From: Adiantum capillus-veneris
Taxonomy: Eukaryota; Streptophyta; Polypodiopsida; Polypodiales; Pteridaceae
Assembly: GCA_014529385.2 (NCBI GenBank)
Contig: CM043967.1
Coordinates: forward strand, 8,216,501-8,280,500
Direction: 5' to 3'
DNA: 64,000 bases
In this document: positions 37,553 to 51,700 of the stretch, piece after piece
Layout of the letters: the number at the start of each line of letters is the position of its first letter
Numbering within the stretch: position 1 is the stretch's first letter
Made by a program: the position numbers and the translations under genes
Notes under the pieces: generated by a model
Database searches by the model: none
Seen by the model: the letters and a program-made list of their open reading frames with translations, nothing else
What the model was told of the DNA's origin: nothing

Positions 37553-39456
37553 CTATAACCTAAGCTAGTGAGTAGAGGATGTTTAGAATAGAGTAATTTC
37601 ACTATTGATTTCATCGGTTTGGAGTGTGTGTAACTCAATTTTGGTTTAATTTGATTATGTGTGCAAGTAATTGGAAGCTAACTTTTGAGTTATGAATACT
37701 CAAATCCCCCAATTTCACTAAGTTCTCACTAACCATTACTAATTTTGCTTCGTTTTCATGCGAATTGTACTAATTCCATGCTAATTTTTAAGTAATTTTG
37801 CTTGCCTAAACCACTAACCTTTGAAGTGCAATGTATGTTTAATCCCCTTATAAGAGGTGGAATCAACACTTTATCAACTTTCTTTGTGCTAATCCATGCC
37901 TAATTTGTTGATTTGAGTGTTGATTTTTGGCCTATGATCATTTTTTGGGCCAAAATTGGAAGAGCCACACATGTGTGTGCATGGTGGAATCATCACGTGG
38001 AGCAAGGATTAGCTTGAATGAAATTGATTGTAAGTTCATTGGAGTACTCCATTTAATTTTTGGGTGATTAAATTGATTCGAATGTGTTGCTAATTTATCG
38101 CTAAAATTAGGTGTGTAAATCAATTGACATACTTTGAGAGCCTAATTTGAATTAATTGGAGTGAATTGATGGTCAATTTTGTGTGTGTGCATAAAAAATA
38201 TTGTACGTGCGTAATGCACCAAAGAGGAAAAAAATTGCTCATAAAATTTAAGTGTGTGTGTGCACCTAATCTTGAGTGTGTGCATGCATAGAAATTAATG
38301 GAATTGATGATATGTGAGTGTACAATCGTGTAATTGATGTTTATGTTATGAAAATTCAATCATTGGATAAGCATAATTACCAAGAAATGGGGCAAAGATT
38401 GACTGTGTGTGTTCAATTGAAGACCACTTGATTTAATGATTGATGGTCAATAAGGACACCTAAATGATCCTTGATTGTGAAATATGCATTCACTGTGTAT
38501 GCAAGCATCAGGGATAGGCCTAATTGCATTGCCAATTGAGCTAAATTTGAGTTTTTGTGCTTAATTTTGGAGTGTGTGCATTGCTTGATTTGGTCTAATT
38601 AGGATCATTTTTTAAGAAATTGAGCATGCATGCACTTGTTAATGATTGGTCAAGTGTGCAATTTGAGCATTGAAAAATGTGGAATTGATTGATTTTTTTT
38701 CATATAAATATGGCCTAAATTTGGATGTGTATGCCAATCAATGGCATGTGCAATCCAATGTGTGAATGAATAATTGGTAATTTTACCAATTCTGATGATG
38801 AATTGGCCAAATAATTGAAGTAAAAAAAATGGCTTGAAAATTGAGGTGGATCACTCAATTGATGCTTAATTGTCAAGATTTTTAGTGTATTATCATGATA
38901 ATGATTGATCAATGTGATGAACATGACAAAGATGCAATGATGTGTGTGTAATTGTACCCAAAATTCACTCATGTGTAGACATACAAACCAAGATGACAAA
39001 TCCACTTGGGTTTGGATGATTAGGAATTTGAGTAACAAGCAATTAATTTTGTGATGATTGTTAATTGGGCTCATATTGACCAATGAGGGAATATATGAAT
39101 TGGTATTGCTTAAGCTTGTGCCCAAATAACTAGCATATTGCATCGATTTTGACTTGAAACTTGATCTTTTGTGCGTACATGAAATTGAATTAGAAGCATG
39201 TGTTTGAGCAAGCAGGTGTTTGAAGAAAACCAAATGAGATCTTGAGTTACCATGTGCATGATGTAAAAATCTAAAATTTTTTGGGCGTGATCAAAGGAAT
39301 TAAAACCAACAAGACCATAAGTGCTAATTGCCGATACACATTTGAATGGCTTTGCATGTTTATCATCAACAATGAGCAATTTGTAAAAGTCAGAAATGAT
39401 GTTTGGTCCTTCAGTTTTGATGATTATGTATCTTGGTCATGGATGAACTAGTCGAA

Positions 39457-39459
<3 letters not shown>

Positions 39460-39537
<78 letters not shown>
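39460..39537. repeat. (CT)n microsatellite
   Basis: About 38 uninterrupted CT units inside the tRNA-Asp element. Confidence 0.95.
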
Positions 39538-39539
<2 letters not shown>

Positions 39540-40043
39540 CCAACAGCAATGCACACCCCTGTAAACATGCCCTTCATGTATTTTTTGTTTTTTTAATACA
39601 AAAAAAACACACACAATCATCCTGCTTCTACTGTGAACTTCTCCTTCGTTCGCTAGAATCTCGTGCTACTTTTCATGCCTTTAGGAGGCACCTAAGGTCC
39701 CACACTCTCTGTTGCTTTTGATTAGGCTGCCTCTCCAAAACCAAACACAAATACACACTAGTTGTTGATTATGGCAGTCATGCACACACACACAGTTTTT
39801 TCCCTCTTGAGTTCTCGCTTTGGCTGGTAGCTTGGCATGGATGTTTTTGGAAAAATTTTGCACCACTAGAAATGGCCATGACTTCATTGCCCACCCAAAA
39901 ATCACATCAGCTATTTTGTGCTAGTGCACAATAATGAAGATACACACACTTTTTTCTTTCTTTTGTTGTTGAGTTGCACACCACTTGCTTGGCTCTGCTT
40001 GAACTAGTGTGTACACACACAACCCGTTTCCCGCCACTTGACA

Positions 40044-40045
<2 letters not shown>

Positions 40046-40110
<65 letters not shown>
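40046..40110. repeat. (CA)n microsatellite
   Basis: About 32 CA units. A shorter tract follows at 40227-40252. Confidence 0.95.
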
Positions 40111-40114
<4 letters not shown>

Positions 40115-40227
40115 CTCTCACTTTCCACTTGCACAACCACTTCCCTTGGCCGCATCCCGTGTTGCTCAGTGCACTGACTGAGTGGCTGCTAGAACTCAAT
40201 CCTACCCACTTTTAGCCGTTGATAACG

Positions 40228-40258
<31 letters not shown>

Positions 40259-43200
40259 CCTAAACCCATGCCGACCCCACATTGCCTTGCTAGTGAGGAG
40301 CCTCACAAAACATCACACACACTTACACACACACACAGTTTCATCACGTATGTTATTAATAAATGCGTCATCATCCTTGTTGCCGAGGACCGGGCCTCCT
40401 TCCTTGACTTTGGTCTTGTAGGTCCATTAAAATGCATCCTCGTTGTTCCTCCCAGAGTCCTATGGTGACTCGCACCAAAGCTCTCCAGTCTCCACTCCTG
40501 TCACTCTGCACGTCTGTGACAAGTAATAGATAAATAAATAAAATCCATACAAGTTTTAATACAAAGAAATAAAAAATAAAAAATCTTAAGGTGTAGTTCA
40601 CACCCCATAGCTTGACTCAAAAGGGAGGATTAGGCACTTTGGGAACTGAAATTTCCACTACTTCTGGGAAGATTTCACAAATTCAAGCTATCAAAGATCC
40701 ATGGATGAAAAATATTGCAATAGTTAGGCTCCCAAAATGGGGTCAAATACTCCATGCACTAGATGATAAGAAAATTAGTGATCTTTTGAGTGAGGTGAAG
40801 TCAAAGCCCTCTTTTTGGGGTGAACTATTTTGTTATGTATGCTAGACAATTGTGAGGGGCATGAGAAAAAATATTTTGTGCATTTATTGCAGATGATTCA
40901 AACATTTTTTCATGAAATGCATAAACATTCCAAGACTTGAGGATAAATTGTGCTAGCACAAAAAGAATTTTGGGGGTTGTAAGACACTAACTTGGGAATG
41001 GCCGCTTTGGAGTCCACTTCACCATAAAGTTTCTCTCCCTTTTGTTATGTATGCCACACTTGCTACATGAAAGCACTAATGGGCATCACTTATGTACATA
41101 TGGATTGCTTATGCATTCCTTGAGTGCTTGATTTGATTGTATGAATGAAAATTGGGCTTGGTAATTTTGCATCTTAATGCTTATGACCATAGCATTAGAA
41201 TTTGAACCTCATGATAATTGGTAGAGCTAGCTGAAGATCCAATTGCCTATTGAGTTGTTTTGCAAATTTGGACTATTGAAAGGCCATGACATTTTCTTTA
41301 TGTGTGCTTTGATTGTGTAAGCATTTCCATGCATAAAACTTTAATTGCACCAATGTTTTCCTTATGCATTGGGTTAGAGCCTTTGAAAACTTGGATATGC
41401 AGAAAGGAAAATTCTTCTTTGTGATATGCATGTGAGAGTTACATTGGATAATATGTACTTGCTTGGTTGAGATTTTGTGCCATTGTTTTTGCATTTTAGT
41501 GCTTTCTTTGAATGCAAAACCCCTACAACACTAAAATTGAGCTTCTTGAATGACCATGGGAGAGCAGTAAAATTTTGGATTTATTGTGAATTGTTTTAGT
41601 GCTTATCTTGAATGACCATATGCTTAACAGCACTAATAATTGAGTTGTTTTTGAAGGGTTGATGGGCACACATGTGCATTCAATGATCCAAGGTTGGGTG
41701 TTGGCATTGCAAGATATTGCAAAATTTGGCTATTAAGAGACATTAACTTTCATTCCATCAGAGGTTGCAGTCATTTCTAGCTCATAGGTTGATCTAAAAT
41801 TGTAAAATTTCAAGTGAGCTAGCTGTTCACCAACCTTTTGAGAGCTTTCAATTGTACAATTTGGCTTTCAAGAGCCACTTCATTTCATCAAAGTTGTATT
41901 ATTTCTAGCTCTTGGCTTGTTTTAGATTCCATATTCCAATTGAGGTAGCAATGTATCAACTTTGAATCATGCATGAGAGAACATAAAAATTTCAAAATGA
42001 GCTTATGTAGAAGCATTATCTCTCTCATTAGCACCATGTGCATAACCAAAGGCACTTGTTTCCCTTAGGGTTTTTTCCCTTTGGAATATTTGGGTATTCG
42101 AGACCCTAGCTAGCATTAGGATTGCAGTAATTATTTTTGTGTGTTTTTCTTGGTTTTCAATAAACGTTTTTTTGAAAGATTGTGTTTTTTAACACTTAGC
42201 TTCAAGAAGCTTGGCTGCAAATGAAAAGAATCAAGAGGCTTCTACACAAAGTGGATGCTTGCTCATGGATGCTCAAAAGAGCATGAATAAGTGAAATCCT
42301 TCCATGGTATGCTCTTTTTTCATCTTTACATCTCTTTGCTTGCTTGGATTAAGTGACTCTGCTTCTAAGCTATGGTTCTTACATATTCAAAATCTAAGCA
42401 TATTAAAGTTTCAACACTTTTCTTTGTGAATATTAAACTCATTAAAAATTTGTATGTGTGATAATCATAGGTAATTGGCCTAGACCTCAGGTTAATATAG
42501 GATCATTGCTTGTTAGTCCTAGACTCTTAGTGATTGACTTAATACTCAACCCACTTCTAGCATGACACAGGGCTATGAAGAGGCTTTAGTCCCTTAGTCC
42601 GTTTGCTATAAACATCTCATGTTGGAAGCAATAAAAAAGTGATAGAAAATGAAACAATGAAGCAAAAAAGTGACAATAAAAAGTAGCAAAAATGCTACTA
42701 GACACATGAAAAGAAAATTTATATGTTATGTTGTGTCTTGTGAGGCCTACTGCCTTATTGGCACTTGGTAGGTGAGGGGAATCACCTTGGCTCGCTTTGC
42801 CAAGGCCCTAAACTGATGCCTTGGGCTGATAGGTGTTAGCCATCACCTTGGGGTGGTAGCCTTGTATTGTGCTTTATTGTTTTCTATGAAATGTTAAAAA
42901 AAAAATCTTCCATGAGCTTCAAAAAAAACTGTGACAATGTACTAATAGATTAGGAGCTTCTTTATAGCCCATAGACATGATAGACTTGGATGCTTTATTA
43001 AGATTGGTCATATAGTTTTTAGGCTAGTAGGTTTATGAGCTTGCATTAGCCTAGGGTATTAACTGATCAATTGTGTTTCATGCACAAAATTGAAATTTCA
43101 AGTGGATTAATCTTCATGATACTTTAGGTGTTTTTTTGCTTTATGTTGTTTAGTTTTTGACTATGATTGACCCATCTTTTAAAAGCAATAATTCACTTTG

Positions 43201-43370
43201 CATGATTGTTCATTTTACTTCATGTTCTACTCATCCTTATTGGCCTTTGATACTCATGACTTGTTCTTATTTTTACAGCTCAACATTCTCCCATCGACGT
43301 GCTTTCTACCATGTTTTGTATTCTTGTCCAGCGGTGCACGAGGACGTGCACCAAATTAGTAGGGGGGAAA

Positions 43371-44210
43371 TGTTAGCAATGGCTAACACATGATACACTA
43401 ATCATACACCAAGTTGGGGATGTGCTATGGATGTGCACAATATGTCCTATTCACATTGTATAAAGTCTTGGGCTCATTTGGGAGTTCCAAATTGTATATG
43501 CTAGAGGGCTCAACTTAATCATAGTAGAAAGGCTTGTGGTGCATGCCTTTACACGAAAGCCTCCTATGCAAAGAGGCTTGATTATTGATCTAATCTCTAC
43601 TTTCTTCATTAGTCTTAATTTTTCTATTTTCCATTATGTCATGAAGTAGTTCCACCTTCTCATTATTCTAAATTTGAGTGTGTGGTGATGACTTCTTGCT
43701 TATTGACCACTCCTATCATTCTATAAGTACTCAATTTGTGATATTTAACATCTCTCATTAGGTTGATTAAGTAAGTTCTTAATCTTTTGATTAGAGTATG
43801 TGCCCTATTGTTTGCTCATGTGTGGATGGATTTAATGAGACTCAACCACCATTCACCCTTGTGTGTGTAGCTTTTGATTAAGTACCTTGATTGGCATGTG
43901 GTGATTGGAGAAGAAAACACCGATGCTATTAGTGTGTCTTGTCATAAGAGTGCTTTGAGATTCAAGTCTATGGAAAGTTGGACTTTGGTGGGCTTAATGT
44001 GTGTAGGTGAAGCTTGATTGATGATAATGGTGTGATTAGAGTTAGTGATTCATGGCTAATCTTTATTGCATTGGAAGAGCATTCTCTCGAATCCTCTCAT
44101 TCAATACAATGATGCTCATTCCTTCAAGCTCTAGCTGGGTTTCCGATCCTAGGATTGATAATTTTGTTGGTCTTGGGTTGTGATTAGGTGATGCTACAAT
44201 GACTCTCATA
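43371..44210 (+). repeat. 3' LTR of the tRNA-Asp element
   Basis: Starts TGTTAGCAATGGC directly after the purine tract and ends CTCATA, where CA has probably mutated to TA, directly before the GTTAG duplication. It carries about 250 bases near 43850-44110 that are absent from the 5' LTR. Confidence 0.75.
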
Positions 44211-44215
44211 GTTAG

Positions 44216-46398
44216 ATGTTGAGGACTCATGTGTATAGTGTGTTTTTTGCTTAAATTTCTATTTCTAGTTGCCTTTATCAAATTTTCCTCTTATCAGGCA
44301 TAATAATGAGCCATATTGATAGATTTTTGACAAACATGATGCCTAGAGTGAGAGTATGTAGAATAATTTTGGCTAATTTTTGACCAAATAATAATATTTT
44401 TCTTTACTTTTTAGCTAGAAAGGATAGAAAATTAACTAATTAAGCTAGGAGAGCCAAAATCAAGTTTTAAAAGCAAACACCAGATCAACAAAGCAAGAGC
44501 TTTAAGCATGTCAAAATTGGAAAGAGTTGACACAAGTCAAATTTTGGGCCAACATACCACGGATCAAATTGGCAAAATTGAGGGCAATCAGTGATTGAAA
44601 ATCCAAAGATGAGTCGTCTGAACCCTAGGTGATATGCCATTAGTAATATGGGCAAGAAAGGTAGATATGCAATTGGGACTCCGATTAAGTCACGTACATA
44701 TAGAAAAATTAGATCAAATTTAGGCTCATTTTCCTGAGAGAGAGAGAGAGAGAGGGATAGAGAGAGATTTTGTGACCTAGAGCGGACTGCTACTTTCTTG
44801 CTTTTGACGGACATTTTGGACCACCACATGGAACCAAATTTGATAGGTGCGCTCGTCTACCATTAGTTGACAAATATATGTGGTTCACAATGCACAAAAA
44901 ACACCATAGTGAGTGTATAAATCAAATCAAAGTTACAAAATTTACAAATTTCCAAAGGCCATTAGTACGGGTAAATAAAGTCAAAATCCAAAATGTTTTC
45001 ACCAATGGACTCCCCAAGCAAAGATGAGTCTAGCCATCCCATCATAGTGTGGATTGGGGATGAAACATGGATCGTGATCCTTGTTCCCCCACCTTAGATT
45101 TCTAAAAAAACTCACCGCTTACTCCTCTTTATAGTGCTTATCCAATGTAGTGTTCATAGTTCAAAAGTGTTGCATGTCTCCATGTATCCAACCATGCCAG
45201 AATAATGTAAAACTCTACAATTAGACCATAGCGTGGGGGAGTCACCCAACAAGTTTTAGTCAAAATAGACTTCTCTAGACTCCAAAACCCTAAATCTTGA
45301 GATTTCAATCTACAAATGGTCATTTTGACCCATGCAATGAAAATTTGATCCAAACACCAAAAGATTATGACCAATAGCTTAAGAGACTTGTATGGAACCT
45401 TTCCAACTTTGGTGCATGGATCACAATCTATGTACCCTGGAAGAAGATTTAGCAGTGCAGATGTAAAAATTGTCAAGTGGTCAAAAATTGGTGCAATATT
45501 GTTTGAATTTCAAGAGAGGTGCAATTCAAAGTGCTAAAGTGTAAATTAGGGTTTGTAAAAGTGTACTTATGGTATGCTTAAGAGCTCAAACAAAAGCCTA
45601 GAAATGCTTGCCAAAAGGGCAAAATTTGTTGGCTCTATCAAGATGGCTAGCCAAACTCCAATTGTAGTAAAATTTGACAAGCAAGTAGACTTGGAGTGAT
45701 AGCCAATCTGAAAGCATTAGATCACCAAAAATCAACACACACTAGCCACATGGATCAATCAAATTGGGATCTAAAAAACCAATATGGTAAGATTTAAAAA
45801 AATTGCACCATAAACTGAGAATTTGGGTAAACTTAGGAAAAGTAGGTGCAAATTTGAAAAGATTCCACCAGTGTGCTAGGATAGGCTATAAGAACAGGTC
45901 CCCAAAATTTCATCTCAATTTTGTGACCAAACATGGATCGTGATCCATGTACCTTTTTCATCTTTCTAGACCACAATTAAGGAATCAGGTCCCAAATGCC
46001 AAATAAAACCTAACCCTAAAGTTTCAAGTCATTTGAACATCAAAACCCTAGAGAAAATGCCAAAAATCTCTTAGTCTATTGAAAATTTTCAAAAATTTGA
46101 CTTCAATCCCAAACCAGTGATCCAAATCACAAATTTCACCCATAGCATATCGTAAGCATGCTAAATCAAATGGTGAAAACAACTCCTCAAAATGTGTTCC
46201 AACATGGATCATTATCCATGTATCTCTGACCCAGAGTTGGCTTGAGTCTATTTGACCTAGTGCTTTGATCAAATTTGGAACTATATTGCTCAAGTTATGC
46301 TCTTTTTCTAATTCGTCAAGCTCGCATTAGTTTGACTTTTGATGACTTTTGACTCAACTTTTGGGCCTAAACAACTGAATTTTTGGTAGAGAGATGCC
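44216..46398. other. unassigned stretch with a recurring CATGGATC palindrome
   Basis: No gene recognised on either strand. Four variants of ACATGGATC-N2-GATCCATGTACC occur near 45066, 45412, 45931 and 46202. The third is a perfect inverted pair and the others carry one to a few changes. Flanking sequence is only loosely alike, which suggests an ancient dispersed or tandem unit. A (GA)n tract lies at 44739-44767. Confidence 0.4.
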
Positions 46399-46668
46399 AT
46401 GCCAAAAAGCTCAGAAGGAGTGTGGAACCCTATGAAGTACAAAGTTATAGACATTTCCTCCAACAAAAAAGATCACATAACAGATGAAGAGCTGACACAA
46501 ATCCTAGCTGAAATTTTCATCGAAAAAATTCAAGTTGCAGATGGCACAAAATTCAAAGCAACAATTCTCCAAAAGAGCTGTGGACGTTGCATTAGAAGCC
46601 TAAAGTATTGGATAGTGCAAGGTGTCTATAGTTGGACAATTTCTTTAGGCTACCACCTTGGGGTATAG
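46399..46668 (+). pseudogene. possible N-terminal gag fragment
   Basis: An 89-codon frame (MPKSSEGVWNPMKYKVIDIS...) of balanced composition with a D-x-T-D-E-E-L helix-like segment. It opens a 6-kb stretch of decayed retroelement sequence containing a protease motif at 48.6 kb, so its position fits gag. No family match is claimed. Confidence 0.25.
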
Positions 46669-48540
46669 ATTTCCAAAGAGCCCACGAGATGATGAGTTCC
46701 ATCTAGTACAACACAGAAGCCACACTTATTGACAAAGACGGGGCTATGGTCAGAGTGAAGGTCACTGATGAGCTCATAAACCAATCTCTCCATTTTTGTG
46801 TTAAAAGCCACAACCTTCTCCACAAAATGACGGCAATAGACAGTGACAAGGCATTTGTAAGCAACAAGGGCACAAACTCACTTACAAAGACCTTAGCCAC
46901 TCCAAAATAGAATTTCCCCTTAGGTTAATCTCCTAGCACTTGAAGGTTTAGAAGACACCAAGGTACATAGAGCCCATCCTCCATGTGGCAGTTTTAATGG
47001 CCATCAACTTGTCAAAAAGGAGAGTAATAAAGTGTGATATGGGAAAATACATTCTAGCGAGCCTAGTGCAAGGAAACCTCAAGGGGAGTGACTGCAACAA
47101 GATATCTGTACATGAATGTAGGACCAATGCTTACAAGAGTAGCATACCAAGCCATAGGAATGATTGGTGACTTGCCTAAAGCAGAATCTGAGATCAAGCT
47201 ACTACACAAGGAAAAGCATGTATTGAGGACAATGGGTAATTTATCAACCACGCTAGTGCAACCAAAGATGGTTGAAGCTACTAGTGGTCACATGCAAGGA
47301 TATGTGTGCTTACAGGTGTTGTCGGGGTGCTAAAGCATGTGTGAAGGTCAAGGGCAACTAAGGAGATCTGGAGGTGTATGTCTATGATGGTGTTTTGGGC
47401 CTAGAATTCTTTAGGATGGGCTAAAACTTTTGATATCTCAAGGTGTCCCAAGTGCTAAAATTATGTAGCAACATGTGGTCTTCAAAGTGATCTCCAAGTT
47501 TGTCTAGGCAGCTCCTCAATCGGATCTATGGAAGGCAAGTTATGATGGTTTAAAGAAAAAGATGATTTGTAGATCCCCACCAGATTGGGCAAGTGCATAT
47601 GGATGATCAAAGCAGAGGTGAATGCATGGTCTAAAGCTCCACTAATTTGTAGAGCATGCCAGTCTTTTTAGACCCACAATCATAGTTCAAATGACCAAGA
47701 TATGGTGAGTGGAAGTTTTGTTGGGGGCTAGGTATGTGCCACTTTGACCGCATTTGTAGGTGTGCCATTAGGTGGTTTTCCAACCTTGCTAGGATTTGCA
47801 AGGGTACTATGTAGCATAAGAAGCTCACTGGAAGTGGAAACTCATCAATCAAAATCCTAAGGACCAAGACTTGCCTGATTGAAGAAAGGAGCAGTTGTAA
47901 GGAGAGTGTAGCATATGATTTTTTACAACTTTAACACCAATGGTTTGAGGCCACCGGGAGGTTGCAATGCAAAGCAAGTCTGTGGAGTCAGAGTGTAGGG
48001 TATGAGTTTCCAGCCGGTTTTTGTGGCTCACTCATTGGATCGCCATGCATGAAATAAGAGCAATTTGAAAGGGACAATAATAGAGAATTTTTTCTTCAAG
48101 CTCTATGTTTTTTCTAAGGGGTTTTTGGAGGTGGCCCATGTGGAGACACCATGTCGATGCCAAAGATCCCACATGCATGGAGCAATAGAGAAAACAAAGG
48201 CTATTTATATAGAATTGTGGCATACCATTGCATCATCAAGTGGAGAGAGGGAGAAGAGATATGGAGCTCCCCTCATCCCCCTCACATGGGTGTGCACATA
48301 GAGCCAGCGTTGTTACAATGGCCAAGGATGTGGTGGTTCTATGCTAGAATAGACTATGGTGGTTTTGTGCTAGCATATGGTAGGCATCAATTGGTGGTTA
48401 GTGGTTCTATGTGGTGCTTGATGGCGGGCAATGATGTGGAAATGATAGTGGGGCCCAAATAGCTATTGGTATAAAAGGATCTGGGAGAAATGAAGAAGGA
48501 TAGCTCTCTAGAAACGTGCATGAAATTTCAATTAGCTGAC
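46669..48540 (+). other. decayed retroelement sequence
   Basis: Short frames only. 47088-47333 reads RYLYMNVGPMLTRVAYQAIG and AESEIKLLHKEKHV, coherent peptide probably left from gag, but it is interrupted. Nothing else was recognised. Confidence 0.3.
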
Positions 48541-48544
48541 ATGT

Positions 48545-48730
48545 ATGTGGAAAGACCCTTGGGAATGCTGGAAACAAGTGATAGTATCCTCATGCGGGAT
48601 AGAATACAAACACACCTTTGTGGTAGTAGTTTTGAGAAAAGGCAAAAATTTTGAATTTATTTTGGGGCGACCCTTTATGCATCAACTCAAAATGGTTCAA
48701 GAATGGGGCTATGACCATCTCTATTTATGA
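48545..48730 (+). pseudogene. Ty3/gypsy aspartic protease C-terminal fragment
   Basis: The frame reads HTFVVVVLRKGKNFEFILGR then PFMHQLKMVQEWGYDHLYL. I/L-LGRP-W/F-M followed by V-x-D/E-W-G is the C-terminal flap and strand region of plant Ty3/gypsy retropepsins. The active-site DTG/DSG part is not preserved in frame upstream. It marks the surrounding 46.4-52.3 kb as gypsy-derived. Confidence 0.55.
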
Positions 48731-51700
48731 CATAAGGGAGTCATAACCAAGGTAAACACCAAGGACCATAGTTACAAGGATGAAAATCAAATTTTGATAG
48801 AAGACTTTGCTGTCACTAAGAACAACAGAACACAATTGCCTGCTTGGCTAGTGAAGGATGCTCACATATGAAAGTGTGGGCTATCAAAATGTGTTAGAAA
48901 GGAAGATTGCATACCTAGAGCATTCAGTACATGATGACTACTACATGAAGGAACCATTTCTTAAGGAGTTGTTTGAACCCTTTGGATGGAAGAAAATACT
49001 GACAACTCTTGACGTCTACGTAAATGAGGTGACTAATATTATGTGTTGCGACAAATATGGTTACAATATAAGACCATTTCTAATGGTACTTACAATCCAT
49101 GAAACCAAAAAAAAATCTAAACTAACTAAGATTAAACAAATAAGCGATTGAGAATGAATAGTGGATGAAGCTTCTATATGGGATCTTCCACACTATGTTG
49201 AAGAAAAACTTTCAAGTGACTATGTAATAAATCCGTTATTTACAATAACAAAGGTGTTGAAGGAAGCTAATGGGTTTGTGAGTATGAAAATAGAAAAGGT
49301 GATACATATAGCTACGTCATGGATCATGGTGCCAAAGTGAAAACAAAAGAAGCAGAGCAACCACGAGAATATTCCATCATTGACATACATGAACAATCAA
49401 CAAAAGCTATTTAAAGAAGCCAGATCTAGAAAGAGTGCAAATGAAAGTAGATAAATGAGCAAAGTTTCCACATTCAACATCACAACTATTTAACAAACAC
49501 AAGATCAAAAGAAGAACAAGAATCAAGAAGAAGATCAATTGTTGCCAATAGTGATCAAATTTAGCATATGCAAAGAAATACGACTTAAAATAACATGTTC
49601 AATTGTGATAGATCAAAGTGCGACAAAAACTCAAATGTCTTATGGAACATGGATAATGATGGGAAAGATGTCAACCAATCAAAGATTTAGAAGAAATAGT
49701 GTACACAAATTCAAAAATGTTGATTCCTAGCTTTGATGTGGCAAAAGCCCTACTCAAGTTGAGTACTAGGGAGTACAAGGATACTTTCCACATAATCAAA
49801 TCCTATCACATCAAGGAGAGTTTAGTCCTGGAGAAAGCTAGAGGAACATCTTCTTTTGACAACAACCAAAAGATTCGACAATTACAATAGTAAGAGGCCA
49901 ACCATCATAGAAAAAGGTAAATCTAAGGTAAACACTGAAGTAAATTGACCTTGCAAATCAATTTTACCTTCATTGAATCCCCATCAAGATTCCTACGCAC
50001 CCTCTACATCACAAGAGCCAAACCATCAACAATGCAATGGAAACCCAAGGCAAAAGTTTATCAACCAAATTTTCCTTCACAAAAAGTCTCCAAAAGACGC
50101 TGAAGAGAATAAACCAAGTGTTGGTATCCAAAGACCATATCAAAGTCAGCAACCTAGTTTGGATACATGAAGCACAAGTTTAACCTCAACAACAAAAGGT
50201 AATAGGGTGGGTAATATCAAATGAGTCAATCACTTCTCAATGCTACTTCTAAGGAAACACCAATGTTTGGGCCAAAAAGCCAAAGTAACAACCTAGACTT
50301 ACTCACCTCAAGCAGACAATTCTACAAGGAGAAAGTCAAGCAATCATTGGAAGACCAGCACCTCATGCAGGAGAAAGAACAACAACAGACCTCCCAAACA
50401 AGAAAGAAGACAAGTATTGGTTCCAAAGTCATACCTTATCCAAGCTACCCAACAAAGATAGATACATCAGTGAATGATTCCAGTCAAGCTACTCAAAGAA
50501 CAAGGATTCTATGAAGGTAACACTCAAATATGGCTACCAAAAGTTGTAGCTCAACCTAGAATAGTAAAGAGAAGTCATGTAGCAGAAGGATTCATGAAAA
50601 CCAAGAGCCAACATAAGCCAATCACATGAAAGGGTGATACAACCTCCTCATGGATACCTCATCTTCAGCCACAAAAGCAAGGCTTCTACAAAAAAAATAC
50701 CTAGGTATGGACACCAAAGCATAGTGTCCATCAAGACAAAGAAGAAGGGACAATGTCAAATATGGTCACATAGCGACCAACAAAAAGGTGGGTTCCAGAA
50801 TATCTAGTGGAAACTCAATCACAAAGAACCCACACACATCTCCAATTGCTTCTAAAGAAAAGGATCTATCAGTCATCCACTACAGTAGCCAAAGAACTTG
50901 TTCCACAAAGCAATGTCAACATACAACAAGCAAGACAAGAGGCACCAAAGTATTTCATCCTACTTGACAAAATGGTGGCAACCATAAACCAACATGATGA
51001 AAGAGGCCTAAATCTCTAAGAACTTATGGAATTGGGTTCCTAGCCTTGAACAAGTTAGTCCAACTTTCGCCATTAAAAACACATGGCATAAAAGTTAGAG
51101 TCAGGCAACTAAGCCACTAGATGAGTGAGATATTAATTCCAAAACTTCAATTAATATTCTATGTGGTCTAATTGTCTTAGTTATTCTAGGTACTACTCAA
51201 GCTGGAAGAGTTGAGCATATTTACGTTGTGTCACTCATGCTGGTATAACTGAGCATAAGAGTTGAAGTCTATGTATATTAAATATGGTGAAGTGAAGGAT
51301 AAAGTCTAAAAGACACTCACGCATTGTGCATAATGAGTGGAGAAGCTTCTACATCAAAAAACCTTCTTGGAAACATCGAAGCTATTGTGACTTCCTTTGA
51401 TGTCGCATGTGCTACATTTATTCCTTGAAGCACCCATGAACTCCATCTTCCACACATCATGATTTTGTTCAACAAAATTCTCATATGCATATAGAGTGTC
51501 CCATTGGCACTTCCATTAGGCACTCTTTCTTTGTTTCCCCCAAGCGCTTAGCTTGCATGCCAGGTGCTTCAAGTGGAATTGCTCAACTCCAATAAGACCG
51601 TAAACCAAAGGTACTTTTTTTTCACTAGGGATTTTTTCTTTGATCATCTAGGTTTAAAGACCCTAATCTAAAAACCCTCATCATCAACTTCTTGTATACA

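Larger units (their letters stand above)
37553..43360 (+). other. internal region of the tRNA-Asp element, no polyprotein
   Basis: Long AT-rich stretch with only short frames. It contains (CT)n at 39460-39537, (CA)n at 40046-40110 and 40227-40252, and many short GTGTGTG runs. At 40612-40845 a 77-codon frame ends FWGELFCYVC, and in a neighbouring frame NCEGHEKK follows. This might be a remnant of a gag zinc knuckle, but the match is weak. Frames of Cys-Val, His-Thr and Leu-Ser repeats are microsatellite artefacts. Confidence 0.5.
36835..44210 (+). mobile_element. non-coding LTR retrotransposon with tRNA-Asp PBS (7376 bp)
   Basis: LTRs at 36835-37531 and 43371-44210 share TGTTAG, GGCTAACACATG, CCAAGTTGGGGATGTGC and long following stretches. 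A direct 5-bp duplication, GTTAG, flanks the element (36830-36834 and 44211-44215). PBS 37534-37552 and PPT AGGGGGGAAA (43361-43370) are in the right places. The LTRs differ by sizeable indels: the 5' copy has an extra block near 37040-37180 and the 3' copy one near 43850-44110, so insertion is old. The 5.8-kb internal region has no recognisable gag, RT or integrase. This fits a large retrotransposon derivative of the Athila/Tat side of Ty3/gypsy, mobilised in trans. Confidence 0.8.

Noticed and set aside
39974-40177. His/Thr- and Cys/Val-repeat peptides
   Set aside because: Products of the CA/TG microsatellite.
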